A model generated the notes under the pieces. That model was not told where the DNA came from, searched no databases, and saw nothing but the letters and a program-made list of their open reading frames with translations. A stretch of DNA of 64,000 nt from Chlamydoabsidia padenii (lineage: Eukaryota; Mucoromycota; Mucoromycetes; Mucorales; Cunninghamellaceae): assembly GCA_025330725.1 (NCBI GenBank), contig JAIWND010000016.1, forward strand, positions 496,001 to 560,000, in the 5' to 3' direction. Within the stretch, counting starts at the first letter, position 1; each line of letters begins with the position of its first letter. The position numbers and the translations under genes are program-made. Positions 36,885 through 47,746 of this stretch are shown piece after piece.

Positions 36885-37144
36885 AGCAAAGGTTAGATAA
36901 TATTGCAAGTTTCAACTAGACAAACTTACTGATAGGTGATGATGGTACAGGTGGTGTTGTAGGTGTTGCTGTTCGGTAAGAGGCAGGAGACATGGAGTTG
37001 GTGGTGACGGGTTCTTCTTGTTGACTTTCATGGCGTCTTTTGGTTCCCAAAGGAATAACATTTGTTCCTAAAGTCAAATCACTTGAAATATAAGTATCCT
37101 TCTTTTACTTTTGTGAGAGTGTACTTACCTGTTGGTCTCCACAT
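34896..37144 (-). CDS. BBP: Branchpoint-binding protein (BBP/SF1)
   Basis: Nine exons: complement(join(34896..34942,35005..35037,35112..35523,35589..35921,35980..36421,36517..36586,36659..36844,36930..37067,37129..37144)), 558 residues, all phases consistent. SF1/BBP recognises the intron branch point in the first spliceosomal complex together with U2AF. Visible in order: the U2AF-ligand motif KRKRRSRW, the SPSP motif, a KH-QUA2 RNA-binding region with [17 protein letters not shown], two CCHC zinc knuckles ([14 protein letters not shown] and [14 protein letters not shown]), and a Gln/Tyr/Pro-rich tail with a poly-Pro run. The start exon holds only 16 bases. Nucleus. Intact. Confidence 0.95.
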
Positions 37145-37981
37145 TAATGATATAGTTTAAAAAAGAGAGAGCAAGGTCTAGAAGAAGGGAAAAAAAAAAA
37201 AAATGGTGGAGTGAAAAAGAAACAGCACCAGTCACCGCCACCCAAGAAGAATACTTACCATATTTTAACCTCCGATATGGGACTCTGTTTCCATTGGCTG
37301 ATGAGGGCTGACACACACGCATAATCTGCTATCAATTCAGGTACATTGACGGCAGGATCACAAATATATGATAATACTAATATCAATCATCATCATGACC
37401 TTGTAAGATGGGTTTTGGTAATTTGATCTTGAGATGATCCCTATTTCAGAGTGGAGAAGACAAAGTCATATTTTGTAAATCTCTGAAATATAATTTATTG
37501 GAAAGGAACGCATACACTTGATTGAACTCTCTGTACCAAAGATGATTATGTATATAGGAAAATAGATAATCCCACCAATGGAAATCATGTAAACCATGAA
37601 CATTCTTATCCTTGACCTATAGATAGGGCAAGGTGATACCTGGTAGATTATTTTGCTTGATACTAGTGGAAGGTTGCTTACATAATTGGTGTGACGCATC
37701 GTCCTGCTTGCTCCATTTTTTTGCACAAGATGAAACATCTTACCTGGAGATGGATATGTAGTATTCACTCTCCAAACAATACAATGTTAGAGATTATGTA
37801 TGTCATTCATCGGCTGAAAACCGAAAAAGTAACTTTATTTTGAATTTCAGATCCCGACATAAATGTCCTTCTTCCTCTTTCTCTTCTTCCTTATCCTCTT
37901 GTCATGTGTACTGTCATCTTCCACTACTCCTTTTGAATTCTTTTTACCTCTTTTTGATATCTTTACCTCTTTTGAATTCTC

Positions 37982-38013
<32 letters not shown>

Positions 38014-38123
38014 TCATTATATAGTATAGAATCAATCCCCTTCCCCTCGTTTTTTACTTTTATTTCTTTATCCTCTTTTAATTGTGATCATCAAACTTCC
38101 GACAATCCCAAGTAAACGACAAT
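37145..38123. other. Intergenic between divergent genes
   Basis: Shared promoter of BBP (-) and the presenilin fusion (+). Contains TTCAGATCCCG at 37846-37856 and a (GT)n run near 37992-38013. No gene seen. Confidence 0.55.
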
Positions 38124-40318
38124 ATGACAGCAGAATCTACACGACCATCAAGCGAAACAACAATAATACAAGATGGTACTACTGTCGATGAAACGATACC
38201 ATTAAACTGTGCACAGTGTCAACAACCAGCGACATTTATGTGCTCGTCTTGTGGACTCGAAGGACCTCGTTACTGTACACTGGCATGTCAACAACGTGAT
38301 TGGAAAAGTAGCCACCATGCCACTTGCTCAAGCACCATTCTACGCCATCAACAAAGACTGGCCACTTCTATTCAATCTACAGGTAAATCACAAAACCCAC
38401 TCATTTATTGTGAATAAGAAAAAGATTTTAATGAATTGTATATAAAGGCACACTAGATCATGATAGGAATACACAACAACAAGATCAAGAAGAATTTGCG
38501 GATAATCTCAAGTTTTATATGCAACAGATCTACTTGATTATCAAACCTGTGGTTGTCTGTATTGTCCTCAGCATATTCTGGGTCAAGGTGGGGTTCAATG
38601 ATCAAAGCGATTATAGGTAAGGAGGAAGGAATAGGATGGATAGATATTGATCATATTGTTGACTTTTATTAGTCCAACACGACCCACTTATGATGTATTG
38701 ACCTCTACTAATACGGCACCCTCAGGATCGAGTGATAGTGGCTCGGTGGGACTCTCATCATTTACGAATGCCGCCATTATCATTGGACAAATCATTGTTG
38801 TTACCGTGGTGATTGTGTTTTTTTTCCGCAAAGGATGGATCAAGGTATAAAGAATAGAATGAGGGAACAAAATATAGAGTGTTCTGACCTTTTATTTTTA
38901 ATAGGTACTTATTGGGTTTTTTATGATCGTGGTGATGTTTTTACTAGGCTTCATGACTTATCTTCTGCTCCTGTAAGTGATATATATATATATATATATT
39001 GATTTATTAGCGTGATACATCTTACACTAACACTTGATTGATAGGAATTTGATCCAAATCTTTTATATACCTCTGGACTATATCACCTTGAGTGTCGCTC
39101 TTTGGAACTTTGTTATTGTGGGCTTGGTGTCTATCTTTTGGAAAGGTCCATTATGGCTTCAACAAGCTTATCTCACTGTGCTCAGCTCATTAATGGTATA
39201 GTTATATATAAAAAAGAAAAAGGCACCGTGTTGTATGCATCGGGATTACTCACTAAACTCTTTTTCTTTGTAGGCATTCTCATTGACTGGATTGGAACAA
39301 TGGACAACATGGATTCTATTGGGTCTTCTTGCTGTATGGGGTAAGTGGGCGATTTCTACACTTTTTGGGCAATATCTAACTTTATATTTTTCTTGAATAG
39401 ATCTTATTGCCGTACTTTGCCCCTTTGGTCCTCTTCGATTATTAATAGAAAGCTCAAGAACTCAGCAACGTGAAGTACCTGCTCTTCTTTACTCGGTTAA
39501 TGCTGTCTGGTTTATGCTCGCCTCTCCCAGCCATATCTCTCACAGTTTTACAACACCTGACAACATTGCCTTGCCGGACATACATCATCATCCTGCAACA
39601 ACATCCTCACAAAGCCTGAATAGTCTGGAACATTCTCGCTATCCATCATCTACTACATCGTCCTCGGCACCACTATACCAATATCATCATTCGGACCATG
39701 GAATATCAACCACTGATACGACTACACATCAGAATGGACATGGGTTTTATCGACTACAAGGAAACAATCGATCAGCAGGAATAACAACAGGAATTGAATT
39801 GGAAACAATGGATGCTCGACCAAGAAGTGTTGACCAACGACGATCCCAGGATCTTCCTGTACCACCAACTACTAATAGTCTCGTGGACGAAGAAGATAGT
39901 AAGTATAATTAGGAAAAAAAAAAAAAAAAAAAAAAACTCTTGACAGGGGCACTCAATCGTTTACTATTAGCGGAACGTAGTGGATTGAAATTAGGATTAG
40001 GTGATTTTGTGTTTTACAGTGTATTGGTGGCCAGAGCAGGTAAGCCAACTTTTATAACTCTTCCTTGACTTTTATACTAACCCTTTCTCTTTTATTTTTA
40101 TTTTTATAGCTATGTATGATTGGATCACAACAGTCTGTTGTACCATTGCAGTGTTGACGGGTTTGACAACAACCATCTTTTTATTGGCCATCTTCAAAAA
40201 AGCTCTTCCTGCGCTTCCGATCTCTATCGCCTTTGGTATCTTGTTTTACTTTGTAGCAAAAACTGTCTTGGTCCCCTATGTTGCTGCTGTCTGTGTATTT
40301 GGTATGGTTGGCATCTAG
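38124..40318 (+). CDS. MYND zinc finger-presenilin fusion
   Basis: Nine exons (38124-38382, 38448-38616, 38673-38844, 38905-38972, 39045-39195, 39274-39340, 39401-39898, 39947-40039, 40110-40318) join in frame to 561 residues. Residues 29-68 form a complete MYND finger (Cys29, 32, 40, 43, 51, 55, His64, Cys68). From about residue 105 it is presenilin, the intramembrane aspartyl protease of gamma-secretase, with nine likely membrane segments. Landmarks are VWDLIAVLCPFGPLR with the first catalytic Asp (296), a long Ser/His/Thr-rich loop of about 130 residues, LGLGDF with the second Asp (481), and PALP (526-529). The usual Tyr before the first Asp is Trp. MYND fingers bind proline-rich partners; here it would face the cytosol, assuming the standard presenilin orientation. 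I know of no such fusion. Confidence 0.9.
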
Positions 40319-40526
40319 TCTAGTTTTTACTTTTTTTTTTTTTTTTTGTATTATATACCCCCCACCCTATAAATGATAATAAAACATGATGTTATATAAA
40401 GGTTTTTATTTTATTTTTATTATGGTGTAGTAAATGTATGTAGACAAATAGTACTAATCTAAAATATGATGATATTAAAAATAGGCATATTATATATATA
40501 CGTATATATATAACAGTGTGGTAGTG

Positions 40527-41561
40527 TTAGTATGGAATAGGATGCTGATTGTGATGTTGAGAAGGATGGGTATTACTGGGTGTAGACGAGTCACATTCCG
40601 ACTGTGGAACCTCTGTGGTGGTGGGTGATGATGAGAGTGGTGGAGACGGCTGACCAGGTGTTGACTCATGGGGTCGTTTGAATCCAGTGATTTTATTAGG
40701 TGGCGAAGATCCGATGCGAGGAAGCTTGGTCGATCCCGATCGAAGGGAAGAGGTGGGTGCCACTGGAGACGAAGCAAACCGTGGGGATGCTGGCGCAGTC
40801 GCAAACGTGTCCATGTGCAAAGGCGGTAATCGTAAATGGTCAGATTCATTATCACTACTGTTGGTTCGTGCCGCCCTCCTCCGGTAACCCATATCAATCG
40901 TTTCACTTTTTTCCAAAAGCAATTGCAGAATCCTTTCAATGGCAGCCAGACGTTCTTCGATAGCCACTATCGTAGGCACATTTAATCGTGCTTGTTCTCG
41001 ATGTTGTTGTTTCAGATGCTTGTGATAGTGTTCTTGTTCTTGTTGTTTTCCTTGTTCTTTTGCTTGTTGGTCGTCTTGGTCCTCTTCTTGGTCGTCCTGA
41101 TCTTCTTGTTCTTGTTGTGGTTGATAATGGAGATGGTGAAGGTAGGGTTCTTCAGGTGTCGAGGATGAGCCTGAATGAGGTGGTGTTGGTTGAGGTACAT
41201 GGTGAGAAAAAGAATGTCGAGATAAACCAGCAGAGTATAAAGGTCGAGGTGTTATGGTCGAAGAGAAAGAAGAGCGCATACTTCCAATATTGGGTAAACC
41301 CGGAGTAGAGTGATGGTGTTTCTCTACTTGTTGGTCCTGTTTTATCATTCGAGAAGGAGGATAGGTGCTGGTATTGTTCTTTAATGTCGTTTTCGAGGCG
41401 ACATAACGACATTCCACTTTGGCTTTAATGCAACTGGCACAAGGCTGTGCTCCATCACATTTAGTTTTCCGTCTTCGGCATTCGGCACAGGCACTTGGTA
41501 CTTTGAGTCGTTTACGTCTAAAGACATCATCGGCAGGAGTTAGGTCAAATTGAGGAAACAT
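40527..41561 (-). CDS. Zn2Cys6 transcription factor
   Basis: Single exon, 344 residues. The frame continues upstream through a Phe-rich stretch read from a polypyrimidine leader; the ATG at 41561 is the sensible start. The binuclear cluster is Cys25-x2-Cys28-x6-Cys35-x5-Cys41-x2-Cys44-x6-Cys51 with the basic loop RRRKTK. A Gln/Glu-rich stretch and a helix (VAIEERLAAIERILQLLLEKS), probably for dimerisation, follow. The rest is Ser/Pro-rich, with no middle homology region visible, so it is shorter than most of its class. Target genes unknown. Confidence 0.9.
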   Translation of the reverse strand: MFPQFDLTPADDVFRRKRLKVPSACAECRRRKTKCDGAQPCASCIKAKVECRYVASKTTLKNNTSTYPPSRMIKQDQQVEKHHHSTPGLPNIGSMRSSFSSTITPRPLYSAGLSRHSFSHHVPQPTPPHSGSSSTPEEPYLHHLHYQPQQEQEDQDDQEEDQDDQQAKEQGKQQEQEHYHKHLKQQHREQARLNVPTIVAIEERLAAIERILQLLLEKSETIDMGYRRRAARTNSSDNESDHLRLPPLHMDTFATAPASPRFASSPVAPTSSLRSGSTKLPRIGSSPPNKITGFKRPHESTPGQPSPPLSSSPTTTEVPQSECDSSTPSNTHPSQHHNQHPIPY

Positions 41562-43010
41562 TGATAATAAAAGAAGGAAGAAGAAGAAGAAGAAGAAAAA
41601 GAAAAAGGGAAAAAAAGGAAAAGAAAAAAAAAAAGACAACGCGGTCATTCAAAATAAAATAAAAGGGCTTACTCGTGCAATAGTGGTTACCCAAAGAAAA
41701 ACAAGGTTTATCTTTTGATGTCATGATTCATCTCTTTTTTTTTTTTTAGTTGTTTCGCTTTTTTTTTTTTTTTTTTTTTTTTCATTCATTCTAGTATACC
41801 TCATTCCCATGATGATGATCCCTGGGGGTTTCCACAGTGTTCATATCAGGTGTTCAGGTTACGGTCCCGGATGTGGCGGAAAAAAAAACCGTGTGTCATC
41901 TCGGAAATGGGCTGGTCCTACCTACTTATCCTCTGTTATGGGATTCATATGATTCGTCGAGCCTCCTTCCGTTCGCAACACCTTGTGTCACCAGCACCTA
42001 TCCCGGAGACTCCGGGCAAAAGGCACTTTCTACCTTATTCAGTCGGCATTTCAATCGGGGTGAGAAAGGGTTACTTTTGACCAAGTCCTTTCCCTCTCTT
42101 TTTTTTATTCTTACAGCTTGCTATTTACCTTTCGACCACATACCACCAACTCCTTTGATACATGTAGTAGCCAAAGAATGGACTCTAGCAAACAATGATT
42201 TCATGTGGGGGGGGGAATGAATTCAAAAGACAAGAAACGTAGATCTATCTCCTAAACCTTGATGGCGTCAGCAATTGGTGTTTTTTTTAATAAAAAAAAC
42301 TTTGGCTCCAATACCTCTCTCCACTTTATACAATAGATCCCCCTTAAAAATAGTACAACTCTTCAATACCTATTATACCAATAAAATGAATGCTTGTTTT
42401 ATTTCTTAAAACGTACTTTTGTGGTCTTATCCTTGTTGGCCTTCAATACGGGGTTTGAATTTCGCAAAAAGAATTATGCAGATTACCTCTTGCCTTGTCT
42501 AAATACAAAGACTCACTCAAACGATGCTAAAAGCCGCCATGATGGGATGTGTATACATGTCAAATCAACTTTTGCTTATGAAGCCATGCACTCCCCCTGT
42601 GTCAGTGCCATGCGCTCAATCCGAAACTCCGGGATCCGACATTCACACCCCGCCTTTTCTCTTTGACCCTATTGTAATGATATACTAAAATCTAAACAAA
42701 TTAATAAGAAGACAATCCATTACATTTAAATCATTCCTATGTTTTATTTATTCGTTGCCATTAAAGTGTACTAGTAAAAAATAAATAACAAGTAGAGATA
42801 CAAATGTTGTGTGGTATATGGGGGATGTAACGAGTAAAGAAAAAAAAAAAAAAAGAAGAATGAAGGAATGGATAAAACGGTATATGGATAAGTAAGTGTA
42901 AACATATATATATATATATGTGTGTAATATGAGCATGAGTATGTGGTTTTAAAACAAAAGGGGGACTAGCTACCATTACCAAGGTGAGAGTGAAGGACTA
43001 AATGTCGTTT
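41562..43010. other. Intergenic, 1.4 kb
   Basis: No supported gene. It includes poly-pyrimidine tracts (41735-41785), a motif copy ACGGGGTTTGAA at 42448-42459 and a TA microsatellite near 42905. A 127-codon frame (41837-42220) has no recognisable features. Confidence 0.5.
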
Positions 43011-43548
43011 TTATTTGTCATCATCACCATTGTCGTTTTCAAGTTGCCGATCATCGTCCTGTTGTTCACTATATGAGATCACCCTTCCCATTCCTTTAAA
43101 TTCAAACGATATGGCACGATGAGCTTGTTCGATCAACTTGTCCGTCATTGAGCATAATCGTTGGAATGTCTTGTCGTTTTCCCATTCGTCTTCAGATATC
43201 TATTCATATCATATAATAAGTAAAGGTATTCAAGGGAAGAGTTTCTTTTTTTTGTTGTTGTTGTTATTACCTCTGATGTTGGAAGTGGAAGGACCAAGGG
43301 ATTCACATGTACACCATTATCACTTGATATAAAGAAAAGATCGAGATTAGTTCGGAGGATTATAAAGAAAGTTCTTTTTGACTTACGTGACAATCATCTG
43401 TTTCTTCATTTGTGCCATTTCAGACGCCTGTTTCCGCACTGTAGCTTCCAACATTGCATTGACGGCCAATAAAGATTGATTTGAGATCTCCAGGTCGGCA
43501 ATCTAAAAACAGAGGGTGAGTGAGTTGATCATTAAAAGAGTTCCTCTT

Positions 43549-43591
<43 letters not shown>

Positions 43592-44508
43592 TGACGATTG
43601 ACCCGAGCTTCATTCAGTACCGTAGATTCTTGATCATCTTGTTGTTCCAAATCATCATCATCCTTACCACTATTATCTTCACCATCGTCATTATTAAACC
43701 CATCGTCGCTATCACTATGATCCACATCCTTTTCATCATCCGATGCTGATAAACTGGTTGGTGTGGATGAGAAAGACCCCGCATGTTTTCGTACTTGATA
43801 CCGATGTTCTTGTTGATCCTGTTGATATGTATAATTACTACTATTTTGGTGTTGTTGGTAGGACGTCAAGGCGGAGTATTTTGTTCTTGGTGAGGTAGGA
43901 TCAGGGGTTGTTGTCGAATGAGGTGGACTGTTGGTATGCTTGTTATTGTTGTGTGATGTGATGATGGGTGCAGTAAATGATTTGGTCATTGATGAAGATT
44001 TAGGATAAACAGAGTGACCACTACCAACTGGGCGTTGCTTTGATGTTGCTGATCCAGGTTTATATATTTCAATCGCAGGTCGTTCTTTTGTTGATACATG
44101 ATAAGAAGAAGGATGATGAAAAGATGATAAGGTGCTAGAAGAGGCTGGTTTTCGTCTAGACTCGTGTTCGTTTTCAGTTCGATAATAATGAGGTCGAGAG
44201 GAAGATGATGACGAAGAGGAAGATGATGAGGAAGAAACCGCACTTCCAGATGTTGGTATTGATATATTCCTTGGCAAGTGGAGAGATTGTTGTTGAGATG
44301 GTGGATGATAAATGTTGAGTTGAGGTTTTTCTGAAGAAGACAAGTGTGCCACTGATGTCACACGGGGTTTTCTAGATTGGTAGGCTTGTTGACTATTGCT
44401 AGAGTTGGAAGAGTAGCCAGATAGGATACTACTTTGTTTTGATGAAGTCAGTGGTTGACTAGGTCGTAATATGTTGAGTGCTTTAGGTTGTGTGGTTTCT
44501 TTTGTCAT
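43011..44508 (-). CDS. Ser-rich protein with C-terminal coiled coil
   Basis: Four exons: complement(join(43011..43199,43271..43322,43387..43502,43591..44508)), 424 residues, phases consistent. Residues 1-280 are Ser/Gln/His-rich and disordered with a poly-Ser run, followed by an Asp/Glu-rich stretch. Then comes a predicted coiled coil (IADLEISNQSLLAVNAMLEA, then TVRKQASEMAQMKKQM) and a short acidic tail with FQRLCSMTDKLIEQAH. The first intron begins with about 30 A bases right after its donor. The conserved-looking part is the coiled coil and tail; the family was not recognised. A cytoskeletal or septation role is possible but unsupported. Confidence 0.75.
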
Positions 44509-45403
44509 GGATTAGATTAAAACAGACTAGAATAAAATAAAAAGTAAAGGAAGAAATAGGAAGAAGAGGAAAAAAAAAAAAAAAAAAAAAAAATCGAAAG
44601 TCAAAAAGTCAAAAAAACAAGGTTTGTTTTATAGGGCGATTTGACATCAGACCTAATAAAGCAAAAATCAACGAGGGGGAGGGATCAAAGTATAAAGGCC
44701 AGATTTAATAAAATATATATAAACATAGCTGCCTTGCATCATAGGTGGATTCTATGTCGCCGTCTTCTCTCCTTTTGGCCATTAGACATTAAAGTCCATA
44801 CAAGGTATGATCCTTGCTTGGGGTTAGAGAAGAAAATGAATGTCGCGGGGTTTTAAATCACGTACGGCTTGAACATCATAAATGAGTCCCAGTTCTATCC
44901 AAGGACACAGAAAAGTCCATTCTATATATTCTTATTATATTTCAAAAAAGGTTCGTCACTTTTTGCCTCTGTGTAAAAAGTCAAAACCATGACATTGTTG
45001 TTGCTTTTTTAGGGAGAGGGGGAGTTAAAAGTCGCCGAAAATCATCACAAAAAAAAAAAAAAAAAAAAAAGTCCCTAGATAGATGCTAGACATATAATTC
45101 GTTTAGTACGAAGAGGATTGGAAGCACTGTACCTGATTAGATAAATGCGACCGGAACTTGAATTCTGATGCCGCATAAACGATTCCATTGACCGACACCA
45201 TTTATACAATTAACAACCATAAAGAAAGTTGATGTAGCAAAGCATTTTTTATCAAGTGAGAAGTTTATATACAATAGAGAATACCTATTAAAAGGCTATT
45301 AAAAGGGAATACGCTATACTAAAAGTAAACTATGCCAAGATCACCCAGCCATCACCACCGTCTTGATTCCAATATGTATTATGATGTCAATTCCAGATGA
45401 TGA
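44509..45403. other. Intergenic
   Basis: Contains A tracts (about 44571-44592 and 45050-45070) and GCGGGGTTTTAAA at 44845-44857. No gene seen. Confidence 0.5.
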
Positions 45404-46029
45404 TCATGATAAATCATCTGTTGCACTATAGAGATGTTTTTCATTCCAAAAAGGACGCAATTCAATCAAAGGTGCCAGTAATTCGAAGAAAATCAAAACG
45501 TCCAAAGGTGTGATCCTACAACAAGAGTTTATCACAAACAGTAGATTTATGACGTTATGTTTACCCGTAATGGATAATTTTCCAAGTGGATGATCCAACT
45601 GCAAGGTCAATTAAGGGTGGTGAGTTGGCGATAAGTTATTGATTTAGAATAAGTTATTGTACCGACAAGTGTAAGTCACTTTGATGCAGTTCATACTTGT
45701 ATGTCATTCGGTTCCCTGTCATTAGATATATAGTTAGTTTGTTGGAATGATCACTGGAAAAGGATATACCTGCCTTGAAACCAAGACAAGAGTAAGGTTC
45801 ATACTAAAGTGGTAGCCGGAACAGTATCAGGTAGTAAACAGATAGCCTACGTTTCAAAAACAAACAAGGGTTATTATTAGTAAAGAAGAGTGTGATGAAG
45901 CGGGGTACTGGGTTTACTTGCTTCTTCCTTGCCATCTTGATACCAGGGATAAGATTGTATGAATCTTGACGTTTCAGCCATTTGTGGGCAAAAGTCGACC
46001 AAGTTGATTTCGTGCATCTTGGTGTTCAT
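45404..46029 (-). CDS. Tentative small spliced gene, 107 residues
   Basis: Tentative model: complement(join(45404..45515,45565..45598,45680..45715,45770..45803,45922..46029)). It needs one GC-AG intron (GCAAGT donor at 45921) and three GT-AG introns. The parts look protein-like: DFCPQMAETSRFIQSYPWYQ at the start, then MTYKYELHQ, STWKIIHYG and a hydrophobic ITPLDVLIFFELLAPLIEL before PFWNEKHLYSATDDLS. The whole is in frame, but other splice choices meet stops, so this may be a decayed gene. No family recognised. Confidence 0.35.
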
Positions 46030-47242
46030 GTCAGTTTCAATTTATTGGCCAGGGTCGACTCGTAATGTCAATAGAGTGGTCACTGATGGACGATCAAGAG
46101 TCCAATTTCCATTGACTTTTTTGTTTTGTTTTGATCAAGTCGGCAAAAAAAGACATGTAAGGATGAGTCAGCCAGTTAATCAATCACTTGGTCATGCCTT
46201 GGGTGCTTTCATTTTGTGTCTACTATTTTTCTTTTTTACAGTTTCCATTGTTGTTAAAATAGTCGCCAAGATTAAAAAAAGTGAGAAGGAAGTTGAAAAA
46301 TAAAAAAAGTGAATATTTAGCCACCGATCATGCAAATACGACTCCAACGTTTTAAACCCCAAATTGCGTTTGCTCGTTTGTCAACAGGTTCAGTAGCAAC
46401 ATCCTGGTCAAATCCACCATCAAAAAAAAAAAAACATCGAATACAAGCCAAGGGTCAAAGTTCTGTGGCTGAACACCGCTATATGTATCCACACACACAC
46501 ACAATCAGTAAGAGCATCTTTGAGATTGGGTAGATGTTTTCTTAAGCAGGAATATGGTTAACGTTCACATAATGTCGGAGCGTTCCCCGATCGTCCAGAA
46601 CATCAATGTAAAAAAAGAACATTTTAGGTTCAGTGGTCCAAGATTGTTTGCTACATCACGATCACCCTGGTATGATGCGAAACCTGGTTACCAGATCCGG
46701 CCGTTGATCCGAAAATGAGCAAGATTGATACCGTGAACTAAAGTTACATGGTTGCCCACGTTCAATTTGGAGCCAAAGGTGACTCGTTCATTGAAGTGGG
46801 GATAAGGGTAAATTACAAGAGTTGGGATTTCCATGCCATTAGAGAAAGAGAGAAAGGTGAATTAGTATGATACCGTAAAACCTGCTCTTATAGTGTCACA
46901 TGCAAAGTGATCATGGTTAAGCGTCATTGTTAAAAATATAAAGTGGTTGATTCACTTGGACTTTACTTGAAGCTTATGGTCAATGTCAAGCAAATGAAGT
47001 GGATCATTCAATGATTAGGTGTTGCAATTCAGTTTTATGCAACATTGAACCCCCGAATGCTCTCGCTTGATTTACTTGGGACAGTGGTTTTTTTTTTAGG
47101 GGTAATGTGAAACCCAACGCAAAAAAAGGGGTATACTCATCCACATATGGCAGAAATGTGATCAGTAAGTTCACTCGGGTCATTTGGCTTGTTCACTTTG
47201 GAAAGAGAGCTTTGTTCATTATTTTCATCATTTTTTTTTTAC
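46030..47242. other. Intergenic with unsupported small frames
   Basis: Short frames occur at 46163 (46 codons with one strong membrane segment), 46330-46533 (67 codons, basic) and about 46555 (53 codons). None has a recognised relative, so none is called. A TTTTAAACCCC variant of the recurrent motif lies near 46349. Confidence 0.4.
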
Positions 47243-47611
47243 AGTATAGTATAGTTGATTACTATAGCTGTCAATGTCAATATCAATCAACATTTTTATA
47301 TGACTTAAGCTGATAGTGGTGTTTGGGGTGGGGGAATAGAAAACTTTATATACTGTAGTTTGCGCGAAGGGAAGTCTCTGTATGATAAACTCAAAGTCTT
47401 TGGGATATGTTGTAATGGATGTACTTTGAACACAGTCTCTAAAAGTTTGGTTTGTTATACGTGGATAGACAAAACCATTGTTGTGTGATATCATAAATGT
47501 GTATATTTTTGGAAATGATTCTTTTTGTTACTTCATTCCAACAGTGTGTGTGTTTATGCATGAATCGGTCATTGAATTAAAAACCCGCCAGAGAGTCTAA
47601 AAAGTGTTAAC
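47243..47611 (+). repeat. Dispersed repeat, copy B
   Basis: Related to 31907-32230 over its length, same orientation, with small indels (an extra GTGTGTGTG stretch and an AAACCCGCC near the end). Both copies end in GTTAAC. Lies just downstream of the receptor kinase stop. Confidence 0.8.
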
Positions 47612-47746
47612 TTTGCCTTGACCAGCGGTTACATGGTCATTGCATTTTCTTTTAATGGGTCAAAAGAGTTGGTGTTTTATTATATAAATATTAATATGGA
47701 ATATAAACTAACTATCTATATCAATTATAATGTTTTATTGTCTGTG

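Noticed and set aside
37992..38013. Short direct (GT)n run considered as a CRISPR or regulatory repeat
   Set aside because: It is a plain microsatellite without spacers.
41562..41648. Phe-rich N-terminal extension of the Zn2Cys6 factor
   Set aside because: It is a polypyrimidine leader read as protein; a good ATG lies just before the zinc cluster.
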